Positions 15,359 to 22,921 of a stretch of DNA of 23,818 nt are shown one piece after another (the first letter of the stretch is position 1; every line of letters begins with the position of its first letter). Source of the stretch: Butyrivibrio sp. (lineage in GTDB: Bacteria > Bacillota_A > Clostridia > Lachnospirales > Lachnospiraceae); NCBI GenBank assembly GCA_017996845.1, contig JAGOGF010000028.1:1-23818 (forward strand). The letters run 5' to 3'. The notes under the pieces were generated by a model that did not search any database, was not told the origin of the DNA, and worked only from the letters and a program-made list of their open reading frames with translations. A program made the translations under genes and the position numbers.

Positions 15359-16612
15359 TTACGTTCGAGTTCTGCGGGTACGTTTTGCATGAAACAGGAT
15401 CAGCATCAGGCATAGCTGTAAAATCCCCAAAGCAGTGAAGGTAATATGAAGATTCCAGCGAGTTGCAATGGCACCACACAAAGGAAAGAACAGGATCATA
15501 GACAGGGAATAACACATGCTGTCAACGGATATGATGGTTGCACGCTGTGCAGACGGAATCAATGCATTGAGAGAAGAAGATTCAATGGGGTAGATCAGTG
15601 CATTAACCGTGTTTGCCAGGATGAAAAAGACAATACTGCTTTGCAGATTTGGAAATGCGCAAAATAAAATGGACAACCCCATACAGACGGAGATGATATA
15701 TTTTGTCTTTTCTTTTAAAATTGCAAGGATACGTGTACACATAAGTGCTGTGAGGCAGGAAAAAGTGCTGCTCACCACCATAATACTACTGATTTGCAGG
15801 CGGGTTAATCCATAATCTGCAAAGTACTGCTGTCCATAAAAAAATAAAACAGCATCAAAGGATGTAACAACCGGATAATACAGTAAAATCTTTACTACAG
15901 AAGGATTCTGGCGAAGAATGCGATAAACGGTTTTAAAGTGGTTAAGAAAGCTTGCAGATAGAGAAATTATTTCTGTATGGGAAAAAGAATGCTCATTTAC
16001 AGAAGAATTATTCACGGACTTGTCAGTCAGAACGGGAGGTTCCTTCATTAATAAAAGTGGCAGCATGGATAATGTTACAATAAACAGATCCGTCAGATAA
16101 CATAATGTAAAAGATCTGTCTGAAAGAAAACCACCGATAAAGGGACCAAGTCCCTGGGAAATTTCAATGATAATGTTCAGCCTGGACGATACGCTGAGAT
16201 ATTGGTTTTCTGTACCGGAAACTTTCATACTGTCATAGACAAGTGCATCCTCGGTACCGGACAGGAGATTATAACTGAGCGCAGACAGAATAAATGCCCC
16301 GCAGAACGCCAGCAGACTATGGGCCCTGAGCATACACAGGGAAGAAAGTACAGACAATATTCTACCCAGAATCATAACACGCTTTCTGCCAAGAAGATCT
16401 GCTGCCGCGCCGCTTGGAACTTCAAAGATCAGACTGGTGATATGGAAAACACCTTCTGCAATACCGACGCCCATTAAATTCTGACCGCGGTAAATCATAT
16501 ATAATACCCAGATAGCCTGCGCTACACCGAAATTGCGAAGAAAGCAGAAAAGATAATCAAGTGGAATGTTTTTTGCATATGAAATTGTAGTATTTTTTTT
16601 ATTTTGAATCAT
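15359..16612 (-). CDS. MFS transporter (probable drug-type efflux)
   Basis: A 417-residue major facilitator protein with about 12 membrane segments. The loop 2-3 signature appears as GAAADLLGRKRVMILGR, following EVPS, which is typical of an MFS subgroup often annotated as efflux. LSGTEDALVYDS lies in the first half, and a charged central loop separates the two six-helix halves. The substrate cannot be read; an exported drug or metabolite is plausible. The frame extends to a TTG at 16636, but the ATG at 16612 has AGGGAGAA about nine bases upstream. A terminator hairpin in the same orientation ends 36 bases before the start codon, so expression is probably controlled by read-through (see the leader entries). 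Confidence 0.88.
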   Translation of the reverse strand: MIQNKKNTTISYAKNIPLDYLFCFLRNFGVAQAIWVLYMIYRGQNLMGVGIAEGVFHITSLIFEVPSGAAADLLGRKRVMILGRILSVLSSLCMLRAHSLLAFCGAFILSALSYNLLSGTEDALVYDSMKVSGTENQYLSVSSRLNIIIEISQGLGPFIGGFLSDRSFTLCYLTDLFIVTLSMLPLLLMKEPPVLTDKSVNNSSVNEHSFSHTEIISLSASFLNHFKTVYRILRQNPSVVKILLYYPVVTSFDAVLFFYGQQYFADYGLTRLQISSIMVVSSTFSCLTALMCTRILAILKEKTKYIISVCMGLSILFCAFPNLQSSIVFFILANTVNALIYPIESSSLNALIPSAQRATIISVDSMCYSLSMILFFPLCGAIATRWNLHITFTALGILQLCLMLILFHAKRTRRTRT

Positions 16613-16648
16613 TTTGTTATTCTCCCTTACGATCAATTGTGATTTACG

Positions 16649-16689
16649 AAAATAAAAACATATCCCTTGTTAAAAAAGGAATATGTTTT
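16649..16689 (-). terminator. Terminator hairpin in the leader of the MFS gene (candidate attenuator)
   Basis: On the minus-strand RNA, AAAACAUAUUCCUU pairs with AAGGGAUAUGUUUU around a short UUUUAAC loop, a continuous stem of about 13 pairs with one G-U pair. UUUUU-A-UUUU follows. On the plus strand the same position is a C-A mismatch, so the structure suits the minus strand. It lies upstream of, not after, the MFS gene, which argues for attenuation. Confidence 0.7.
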
Positions 16690-16727
16690 GTAAGGAAGAC
16701 CAATATGCTCTGAATTTAACGCAGAAA

Positions 16728-16826
16728 TTATAACCGCATCCTGGAAAAAGGCATAGTAGTCCCCCGAAATGCCAAAAGGCCTGCTTTTACGGTTGAACTG
16801 CTGCTCATCTGTGATACAAAAGTCAT
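16728..16826 (-). CDS. Candidate 32-aa leader peptide upstream of the MFS transporter
   Basis: Between the leader promoter and the terminator hairpin, an ATG at 16826 with AAGGAG eight bases upstream opens 32 codons ending at TAA 16728-16730. The peptide starts MTFVSQMSSSSTV and ends PFSRMRL. The final Arg-Met-Arg fits the '+X+' pattern known from macrolide- and ketolide-stalled leader peptides such as those of erm and mef genes. The stop lies about 38 bases before the terminator stem, a distance at which a stalled ribosome could alter folding. A longer overlapping frame (16633-16908, 91 codons) lacks a ribosome binding site and runs through the terminator, so I prefer the short ORF. Translation and drug response are unproven. 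Confidence 0.4.
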   Translation of the reverse strand: MTFVSQMSSSSTVKAGLLAFRGTTMPFSRMRL

Positions 16827-16903
16827 AGTTCCTGCTCCTTGCATAATTAGTGGCTGCATTGACGCAGCGTATATTACAAATTATAAAATAAATATATAAG
16901 AGA

Positions 16904-16932
16904 AGCATATTTCAAGAGCATAATAAAGTCAA
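16904..16932 (-). promoter_or_regulatory. Promoter of the MFS leader
   Basis: On the minus strand TTGACT (16927-16932) and TATGCT (16904-16909) are separated by 17 bases. The start would be near 16897, giving a leader of about 285 nt to the MFS start codon. Confidence 0.55.
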
Positions 16933-17073
16933 TATACCGCTGGTTTACAGGGGGAAAAGTATAAAAAATGATAGGGAAGTTTGCTTTAAAAAAGTGATTG
17001 ATATATTTATTTACGGGAAACAAAATGTGCTATATGATGATTACATCTATAAAGTGATATAGAAAAATGAGAG

Positions 17074-17487
17074 ATGAAAATGAGCAGATTATTGAGCGGG
17101 AAGGATAAAATCAGTTTTTTTATAGCAGTAATGGTACTATTTGCAGGAATATGCTGTTTCCTGCCGATTTCTGATACCCTAACTTACTATAGCCATTTTC
17201 AGACGGATTGTGTGCAGACGGTACGAAGTGATTTATATGAGCCGATTAAAGTAACACGCACAGAAGATTTGAACAGAGTGGATAGAGGGCTTCTTGAACA
17301 GGGAGAACCGCTTTCCGGGGTACCAAATGTGGTTATTCTCATGCCGGTTGCAGTATTATATATACTGCTATGTCTCTTACTATTTCAGACTTTTTGCAGT
17401 ATCGTACGGAGTATGGGCATTCCCCTGTTTTTTTGTGACAGGATATTACGGTATCAACATAAAAAGGATGGTAAAAAGAGTATATGA
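17074..17487 (+). CDS. Small membrane protein of unknown function
   Basis: A 137-residue protein with two hydrophobic segments, ISFFIAVMVLFAGICCFL (about 13-30) and VVILMPVAVLYILLCLLLF (about 86-104). Between them is a polar loop of about 55 residues, probably outside the cell, and a basic Cys-containing tail (RYQHKKDGKK) inside. I recognise no family. The start is uncertain: ATG at 17074 and 17080 are both in frame and the ribosome binding site (GAGAG) is weak. A second small membrane protein gene follows after 47 bases, suggesting a two-gene unit. It is divergent from the MFS leader. Confidence 0.6.
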   Translation: MKMSRLLSGKDKISFFIAVMVLFAGICCFLPISDTLTYYSHFQTDCVQTVRSDLYEPIKVTRTEDLNRVDRGLLEQGEPLSGVPNVVILMPVAVLYILLCLLLFQTFCSIVRSMGIPLFFCDRILRYQHKKDGKKSI

Positions 17488-17534
17488 GCCTGGGCTGAAA
17501 ACACTGAAAATATCCCCATGGAGGCTTATATATT

Positions 17535-17687
17535 ATGATGGAAAATATTGTTGCGGTAGTAATGGTTGTAATTGGTCTTTCTGTAGCTGCATTTGGATTT
17601 TGGTTTGAAAATAGTGGGGCAAAGACAGAAAAAGACGCAAAAGAAACTGAAACTGAATCAGAAAAGAAAACAAAGAAAAAGAAATAA
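17535..17687 (+). CDS. Single-pass small membrane protein (50 aa)
   Basis: ATG-ATG at 17535/17538 with GGAGG about ten bases upstream opens 50 codons ending at TAA 17685-17687. Residues 4-23 (NIVAVVMVVIGLSVAAFGFW) form one clear membrane segment. The rest is a strongly charged Lys/Glu tail (GAKTEKDAKETETESEKKT). This bipartite design, together with the ribosome binding site, makes a real small protein more likely than chance. No family is recognised. It may work with the 137-residue membrane protein directly upstream. Confidence 0.55.
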   Translation: MMENIVAVVMVVIGLSVAAFGFWFENSGAKTEKDAKETETESEKKTKKKK

Positions 17688-17747
17688 TTTGCGAATAAAC
17701 CGAATGCCCAGCCGGTCTGGCTTAAAGCGGATCAGAAAATCGTAAAG

Positions 17748-17800
17748 ATCAAAGAAGCAGAAAAAGCACTTGAACCATGTGCTTTTTCTGCTTCTTTGAT
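17748..17800. terminator. Long perfect hairpin between convergent genes
   Basis: Bases 17748-17769 and 17779-17800 are exact 22-bp inverted repeats around a 9-base loop (TTGAACCAT). The right arm contains GCTTTTTCTGCTTCTTTGAT. It sits between the 50-aa protein gene (+) and the symporter gene (-), where a bidirectional terminator is expected. The U-tract after the stem is poor (TATATATAAA), so termination efficiency is uncertain. Confidence 0.7.
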
Positions 17801-17828
17801 TATATATAAATGAATAAAAATCGAATCA

Positions 17829-19103
17829 TCATGCTGCTTTGGATAACTGTTTCTGCAGCCAGTCTTTACCGTCCACATAGCGTGAAACAATAAAGGAAAC
17901 GACATAATCCCCAGCGGAATTTACCATTGTAGCAGGCGGATCCACAAGATTACCGATTGCAAGTGCAAGTGTGTATGAAACTGATAACTGTTCTGGAGAA
18001 TGGTTGAAGAAAATAGAACACAGCACCAATTCGCCTACACCGCCGCCGCCCGGAATGCCGGACATTGCAACAGAAGAAAAAACCGCAACAATGATTGCAG
18101 GAATGGCTTTTTCTGCACCAAACGGAATACCGGAGATACCAAACAGAAAGGCAACTTTTATGATCGCGGACATAGCAGAGCCGTCCATGTGCATCGTTGC
18201 ACCCATAGGCAGAACAATCTCGGATACATCTTCAGAAATACCGGTGTCTTTTGCAACCTTCATATTTGTAGGAATTGTTGCAACAGAAGAACAGGTTCCG
18301 AAAGAAACGGCTGCAGGTTCAAACAGGTGACTGAACATGACTTTGACAGCACCTTTTCCACCACCAAATCTTGCATAGATAGGGAAAAAGATGAACATAT
18401 AGACGAAACATACCACATAATATACAATCAGTGTTTTGCCGTAACTGCCAATCAATTCAGGGCCATAGGTAGCAGCCAGGTATGCAAAAAATCCAAAAAA
18501 GCCGATTGGAGCATAATAGATGATCAGTTTTACAACGTTCATGATACATTTGGTAAAATCTGCAAGTGCCTTTGCAGTCATTGTTTCCGGACCGCCTGAC
18601 ATCTGCACGCCGAAGCCAAACAGAATGGAAGCGACAATCAGAGGCAGCATTGCGCGGCGGGAAAGTAATTCACTGAAATCCGGCTTGGTAAAGAAATTGA
18701 CGATCAGATCACCGGTTGAGATATCAGCAGCTTTTGTTGTTTCTGTGACCATTTCAGAAACATTAAATCCCTGCGGAACAATATTGATGACAGAAACAAC
18801 AATATACATAATGATGGAAGCGATTGCGGCGGTAGACAAAAAGGTAATGATTGTTGTTCCCATTACTTTTCCGGCGCGGGAGAGCGATTTCATATTTGCG
18901 ATTGCAGAAGCAATAGAGGCAAAGACCATCGGAACGACTACGCAGAACATAGCATTGATGAAAAGTGTTCCCAGTGGCTCCAAAATGGTTGCGCCCGGCC
19001 AGAGGAGTCCGGTTGCAGTTCCAGCAACAATAGAGACCATCATGCAGATGACGAAACGATAATTTTTCCAAAATGATTTTTTTACGGTGTTAAGATTTTC
19101 CAT
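17829..19103 (-). CDS. Dicarboxylate/amino acid:cation symporter (DAACS family)
   Basis: A 424-residue membrane protein of the glutamate/aspartate/serine/dicarboxylate Na+ or H+ symporter family. The first re-entrant hairpin carries SFGTCSSVATIPTN (the serine-rich motif), then LPMGATMHMDGSAM (the family's N-M-D-G-T motif, here H-M-D-G-S), then SGIPGGGGVGELVL in the second hairpin, and DPPATMVNSAGDYV at the substrate site. Length is normal (400-430). His and Ser in place of the usual Asn and Thr in NMDGT may shift cation use; this is inference. The ATG at 19103 follows AAAGGGA. It is divergent from the glycosidase gene, with 50 bases or so between. Confidence 0.93.
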   Translation of the reverse strand: MENLNTVKKSFWKNYRFVICMMVSIVAGTATGLLWPGATILEPLGTLFINAMFCVVVPMVFASIASAIANMKSLSRAGKVMGTTIITFLSTAAIASIIMYIVVSVINIVPQGFNVSEMVTETTKAADISTGDLIVNFFTKPDFSELLSRRAMLPLIVASILFGFGVQMSGGPETMTAKALADFTKCIMNVVKLIIYYAPIGFFGFFAYLAATYGPELIGSYGKTLIVYYVVCFVYMFIFFPIYARFGGGKGAVKVMFSHLFEPAAVSFGTCSSVATIPTNMKVAKDTGISEDVSEIVLPMGATMHMDGSAMSAIIKVAFLFGISGIPFGAEKAIPAIIVAVFSSVAMSGIPGGGGVGELVLCSIFFNHSPEQLSVSYTLALAIGNLVDPPATMVNSAGDYVVSFIVSRYVDGKDWLQKQLSKAA

Positions 19104-19153
19104 TTTGAATCCCTTTCTTTTAGGTTGTTTTAAAGTTCAGACAATATAGTAAT

Positions 19154-20110
19154 GTGCATAGAACAAAAAAATTCCACATTTTGTACGGAGGTATTCCTAC
19201 GAAAAGAAAATGCAAAAAGAGTAATTTATGGATACGCATCTATACTGCGGTTCTTGTCATATATACCGGTTACATATTATTAGACGGTTTTGTTATTCCG
19301 CACAGTTATCAGAAAATTGAAACGATGCAGACTGATTCTGCGGCGCAAAACACGGATACGCAAACGGGTGATCAGAATGAGATATTGACAGATACCTCCT
19401 ATAGCAATGGGAATGTAGCAATTCAGATCACGCAGTATCGGGAATATGACACTGACATCTATGTTGCAGAGATCACCTTATCTGATGTGGATGAATTGCA
19501 GGCTGCATTTGCAAATGATACTTATGGTAAAAATATTACAGCAACAACATCTGATATTGCTGCGGATAACAATGCAATTCTTGCCATTAATGGTGACTAT
19601 TACAGTGCACGCAGCGGATATGTGATTCGCAACGGTGTTTTATACAGGGATACTTCCGCAGGAGCAGATCAGGAGGATCTTGTGATTTATTTAGATGGAA
19701 CATGCGAAGTTATAAAAGAAGGGGATATAACAGCGCAGGAATTGATGGATAAAGGAGCCTGGCAGGTATTGGCATTTGGGCCGGGGCTTTTGACAAATGG
19801 TACAATAACTGTTTCAGAAAATGAAGAAGTGGATCAGGCTAAAACCAGCAACCCGCGCACCGCTTTCGGAATGATTGATACACTGCATTATGTGATGGTG
19901 GTATCTGATGGAAGAACATCACAAAGCAGTGGCTTATCACTGTATCAAATGGCTGCATTTATGCAAAGTATCGGAGCTACGACAGCATACAATCTTGATG
20001 GAGGAGGGTCTTCCACGATGGTTTTTAATGGAACAGTTAATAATCAGCCTACAACAGATGGTAATACAATCAGTGAAAGGAAGGTAAGCGATATTGTATA
20101 TATTAAATAA
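19154..20110 (+). CDS. Phosphodiester glycosidase (NAGPA-domain) family, membrane-anchored
   Basis: The C-terminal 200 residues form a NAGPA-type domain, which removes a sugar from a phosphodiester-linked glycan. Visible motifs are LAINGDYYSARSGYVIRNGV, AFGPGLLTNG, SNPRTAFGM and the diagnostic YNLDGGGSSTMVFNG. A type II signal anchor (IRIYTAVLVIYTGYILLDGF) near the N terminus places the enzyme outside the membrane; a Thr/Gln/Asp-rich linker follows. The bounds use the first canonical start, GTG at 19154, which has no ribosome binding site. A strong GGAGG (19187-19191) points instead to an ACG codon at 19199, which would give the ideal N terminus KRKCKKSNLW. The next gene overlaps its 3' end by 17 bases. 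Confidence 0.85.
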   Translation: MHRTKKFHILYGGIPTKRKCKKSNLWIRIYTAVLVIYTGYILLDGFVIPHSYQKIETMQTDSAAQNTDTQTGDQNEILTDTSYSNGNVAIQITQYREYDTDIYVAEITLSDVDELQAAFANDTYGKNITATTSDIAADNNAILAINGDYYSARSGYVIRNGVLYRDTSAGADQEDLVIYLDGTCEVIKEGDITAQELMDKGAWQVLAFGPGLLTNGTITVSENEEVDQAKTSNPRTAFGMIDTLHYVMVVSDGRTSQSSGLSLYQMAAFMQSIGATTAYNLDGGGSSTMVFNGTVNNQPTTDGNTISERKVSDIVYIK

Positions 20111-20477
20111 AAGAAACAGATACAGTGATCTTTTGCATTATATTGGGATAACTGTTTTCTGCGGAATATTTGGTACAGTTTATGAATATTACAGTCATGG
20201 AGTATATTCCATTTATATGCAGTTGATGTTTCTTTTTCCATTGATGGGAGGAATCATACCAAATGTATTGCAGCTGATAATTCCACGGATTCCCAAAGCA
20301 AATGCTACAGTAAAAAAGTTATGGAACTGTGGAGTGGCAACACTTACTATTGGAAGTGCCATGACAGGTGTATTTGAAATATACGGAGGCGCAGTTCCCA
20401 TTTTGATCGGTGGATACTGGCTTGCAGGGATTCTGCTTGCAGGAATTGCATTAAACCGTTACCTGTCAGGAAAGTAA
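20094..20477 (+). CDS. Small polytopic membrane protein, coupled to the glycosidase gene
   Basis: A 127-residue protein with about four hydrophobic segments (LLHYIGITVFCGIFGTVY, then MQLMFLFPLMGGIIPNVLQL, then VATLTIGSAMTGVFEIYGGA, then PILIGGYWLAGILLAGIAL). A polar bend with Lys and Pro residues lies between the second and third. I recognise no family. The frame has no ATG near its beginning; TTG at 20094 follows GGAAGG at about nine bases and was chosen. The 17-base overlap with the glycosidase gene implies translational coupling and a shared envelope role (inference). Confidence 0.65.
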   Translation: MYILNKRNRYSDLLHYIGITVFCGIFGTVYEYYSHGVYSIYMQLMFLFPLMGGIIPNVLQLIIPRIPKANATVKKLWNCGVATLTIGSAMTGVFEIYGGAVPILIGGYWLAGILLAGIALNRYLSGK

Positions 20478-20523
20478 AATTCCGTATGTTCAGAAGTTCT
20501 CGCTGGAATTTATATTAAAACAA

Positions 20524-21009
20524 TCAAAAAGACAGTCGCATTTGATACCAGGTGACATTTCCGTGAACAGACTGTGATATCCCTTCATTTATAAAACCGA
20601 AGGATTCATAATAGTGGATCAATGCGTTTTTGCAGGTCAGAACCAGACCAGAGCGGTTCTGATCCTTTGCATCCTGAACTGCCTTCTGCAACAGCATCCC
20701 GGCATATCCTTTCTTACGGCAGGAAGGGATGGTATCAACACCGAAAATCATTTGCCATCTTCCTAGTTCACTGTGCATTGCTGCGTTTTCATACATTTCA
20801 TCAGTCAGGTCAGGCTTGTCTGTGACCATTCCATTTACAAAAGATACTATTTTTTCATTTTCCAGAAGCAGCCAGAAATGATCGGGATAATAGAAAAGGC
20901 GGTCTTTGAAAGAATCGCTTCCGGCAGCCTCTGCGCTTGGAAAGCAGGCAGCTTCTATAGCAGTTATGTAATCAAGATCCGTTGAAGCGGCATATCGTAT
21001 CGTTATCAT
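20524..21009 (-). CDS. GNAT family N-acetyltransferase
   Basis: A 161-residue acetyltransferase beginning MITIRYAASTDLDYITAIEA, a typical GNAT opening. The acetyl-CoA loop is DTIPSCRKKGYAGMLLQKAV (about 91-110), with R-K-K-G-Y-A in the Q/R-x-x-G-x-G/A position. LTCKNALIHYYESFGFIN closes the fold. It resembles the arylalkylamine/diamine subgroup in layout, but the acceptor is not determined. The frame extends to 21069; the ATG at 21009 has GCGAGGA about ten bases upstream and gives the family's normal N terminus. Two hairpins lie in its leader. Confidence 0.88.
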   Translation of the reverse strand: MITIRYAASTDLDYITAIEAACFPSAEAAGSDSFKDRLFYYPDHFWLLLENEKIVSFVNGMVTDKPDLTDEMYENAAMHSELGRWQMIFGVDTIPSCRKKGYAGMLLQKAVQDAKDQNRSGLVLTCKNALIHYYESFGFINEGISQSVHGNVTWYQMRLSF

Positions 21010-21053
21010 ATTCGGAATATCCTCGCGTAAAATCATAATCAGGTATATAGAGC

Positions 21054-21110
21054 CGAGATTGCAAAGCAATCTCGATAAGAGTCAGGTGTGCATTTTCACC
21101 TAACTCTTAT
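21054..21110 (-). promoter_or_regulatory. Tandem hairpins upstream of the GNAT gene
   Basis: CGAGATTGC (21054-21062) and GCAATCTCG (21066-21074) form a perfect 9-bp stem with an AAA loop. Directly adjacent, ATAAGAGT-C-AGGTG (21075-21088) pairs with CACCT-A-ACTCTTAT (21097-21110) around an 8-base loop. The odd C/A pair becomes G-U in the minus-strand RNA, so the structure is continuous there. TTTT follows the second stem on the plus strand, so a plus-strand terminator is the alternative reading. Confidence 0.5.
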
Positions 21111-21251
21111 TTTAACACAGCACTGCGATAACGCAACAACAAATCAAAATGAACGGAGTGACATAAAACGAAATGAATGATACAATTTATTCCATGCGTC
21201 AAAAATCATGACAAAGGAAAGGCGCCGGAATACCGGGGAAGAGAGAGTAAA

Positions 21252-22757
21252 ATGACAGAAGAAGTGAAGAAAAGTCTGGATATAGTTTATAAAACAATGG
21301 ATCAGATGGATATTTATCGCCATGCAGCAAAAGTTCTGCAGTATGATCAGGAAACCATCTGTCCGGCCAAAGCGATGGAAGAACAGGGAGAAATTACTGC
21401 TTTTTTGGGAAATAAGGCATATGCACTGACAAAAATAAAGAAATATATTGATGCAGTGGCATTTTTATATAAAAACAAAAGTATGCTGGATGAATTTGAT
21501 CAGGCAATGATTACCTGCGAATATGAAGATTATCTGAAAAATAAGAATCTTACATCGGCTATGAATCACAGATTTTCGCTTATTTATAATAAAGCATTTG
21601 TAAACTGGGTAAATGCCAAGCAAAAATCTGATTTTTCTGTTTTTGAAACATCACTGGGAAAAGTACGTGATACAGAAATCAAGAAAATTGCGCTTCGTGA
21701 ACGGAAGATGAAAAATTCCTATGATAATCTGTTGGATGATTATGAAAAAGGAATGACAGTACAAGATCTGGATGATTATTTTGGAAAATGTAAGGACAGA
21801 CTGATTCCGATCTTACAGAAGATTGTGTGCAGCAAAAAGAAAATTCGTACCGATTTTCTTTCCAGAACCGTAACGAAGGCGCAACAGGAACAAATGGCAG
21901 AATATCTGCTGAATATTATGGGATTTGATTTTGAACGGGGAGCATTTACTACTAGCGAGCATCCGTTTACAGATGATTTGGGAAGAAACGATGTGCGTGT
22001 CACAACACATTATTATCCGGACATGTTTTATTCAAGTATGTTTTCAATTATACATGAGGGCGGGCATGCATTGTTTGAACAATATCAGCCGCAGGAAAAT
22101 TATGAACATCATTTGTATAACAAGACAATGGGACAGCATGAATCTGTATCCAGATTTTACGAGAACCGGATTGGCCGTTCCAGAAGCTTTATTCATTTGA
22201 TTTATCCCAAAGCAAAGGAAATTTTTCCGCAGGTATTTGCAGATGTTTCCGAGCAGGAATTTTATGAAGCGATGAATGTCGTACAGCCATCTTTGATTCG
22301 GACAGAGTCAGATGAATTTACATATACGTTCCATATTATTATCCGTTATGAACTGGAAAAAGAGATTATCGGTGGAAATGTCAGCATTGCTGATCTTCCT
22401 GAAATGTGGAATCAGAAATATGAGGAGTATCTGGGCATCCGTCCGCAGAATGATCGTGACGGAATTCTGCAGGATATGCACTGGACTTCCGGATTTGGTT
22501 ATTTCCCAACTTATGCACTTGGCAATATGTATAATGCAATGTATTATAACCGCATGGCACAGGATATCGATATTGAAAAATGCATCGCAGAGGGGCAGCT
22601 GGAAAAGATCAATGGCTGGATGAAGGAACATGTCTGGGAGAAGGCAGATCGACAGGCACCGAAAATATGGCTGCATGAAATTACGGGACGTGATTTTACA
22701 CCGGATGATTTTCTTGATTATCTTACAGAAAAATATACGAAGATTTATGAATTATAA
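21252..22757 (+). CDS. M32 family metallocarboxypeptidase (carboxypeptidase Taq type)
   Basis: The 501-residue enzyme removes C-terminal amino acids from peptides. The zinc site is SIIHEGGHALFEQ, with H268, E269 and H272 of HEXXH; QHESVSRFYENRIGRS holds the downstream Glu ligand; and RTESDEFTYTFHIIIRYELEK is a further family signature. Length matches the family (about 500). There is no signal peptide, so it is cytoplasmic. The open frame begins at 21177, but the ATG at 21252 follows GAAGAGAGAG and gives the usual N terminus. It stands alone. With the C69 dipeptidase it points to peptide use. Confidence 0.95.
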   Translation: MTEEVKKSLDIVYKTMDQMDIYRHAAKVLQYDQETICPAKAMEEQGEITAFLGNKAYALTKIKKYIDAVAFLYKNKSMLDEFDQAMITCEYEDYLKNKNLTSAMNHRFSLIYNKAFVNWVNAKQKSDFSVFETSLGKVRDTEIKKIALRERKMKNSYDNLLDDYEKGMTVQDLDDYFGKCKDRLIPILQKIVCSKKKIRTDFLSRTVTKAQQEQMAEYLLNIMGFDFERGAFTTSEHPFTDDLGRNDVRVTTHYYPDMFYSSMFSIIHEGGHALFEQYQPQENYEHHLYNKTMGQHESVSRFYENRIGRSRSFIHLIYPKAKEIFPQVFADVSEQEFYEAMNVVQPSLIRTESDEFTYTFHIIIRYELEKEIIGGNVSIADLPEMWNQKYEEYLGIRPQNDRDGILQDMHWTSGFGYFPTYALGNMYNAMYYNRMAQDIDIEKCIAEGQLEKINGWMKEHVWEKADRQAPKIWLHEITGRDFTPDDFLDYLTEKYTKIYEL

Positions 22758-22807
22758 TTAAAATAAGGTTATACTTGAATTTATCATAAAATGATGTGCA
22801 TAGCAGA

Positions 22808-22837
22808 TCCCCGCAGAAATGATTATTGCTGCGGGGA
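22808..22837 (+). terminator. GC-rich hairpin after the carboxypeptidase gene
   Basis: TCCCCGCAG (22808-22816) pairs with CTGCGGGGA (22829-22837) around a 12-base loop, about 50 bases after the stop. The T-run (ATTATTTTTC) begins only about ten bases later, so it is a weak candidate. Confidence 0.55.
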
Positions 22838-22921
22838 CTTCAGGTATTATTTTTCATTTTGATTAATAAGGTATAGAATAAAGAGATATCGGACAGAAGG
22901 TAATGAGAAAGGAAGATTGGG

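Noticed and set aside
16633..16908. 91-codon minus-strand ORF upstream of the MFS gene
   Set aside because: It has no ribosome binding site and runs through the terminator hairpin. The shorter leader ORF in another frame has the better start. A truncated gene remnant cannot be fully excluded.
17294..17608. 104-codon plus-strand ORF overlapping the two small membrane protein genes
   Set aside because: Cys- and Tyr-rich composition, no ribosome binding site, and it overlaps better supported frames on both sides.
18000..19062. Two long plus-strand ORFs (199 and 180 codons)
   Set aside because: They lie opposite the DAACS symporter gene and have compositions typical of antisense shadows.
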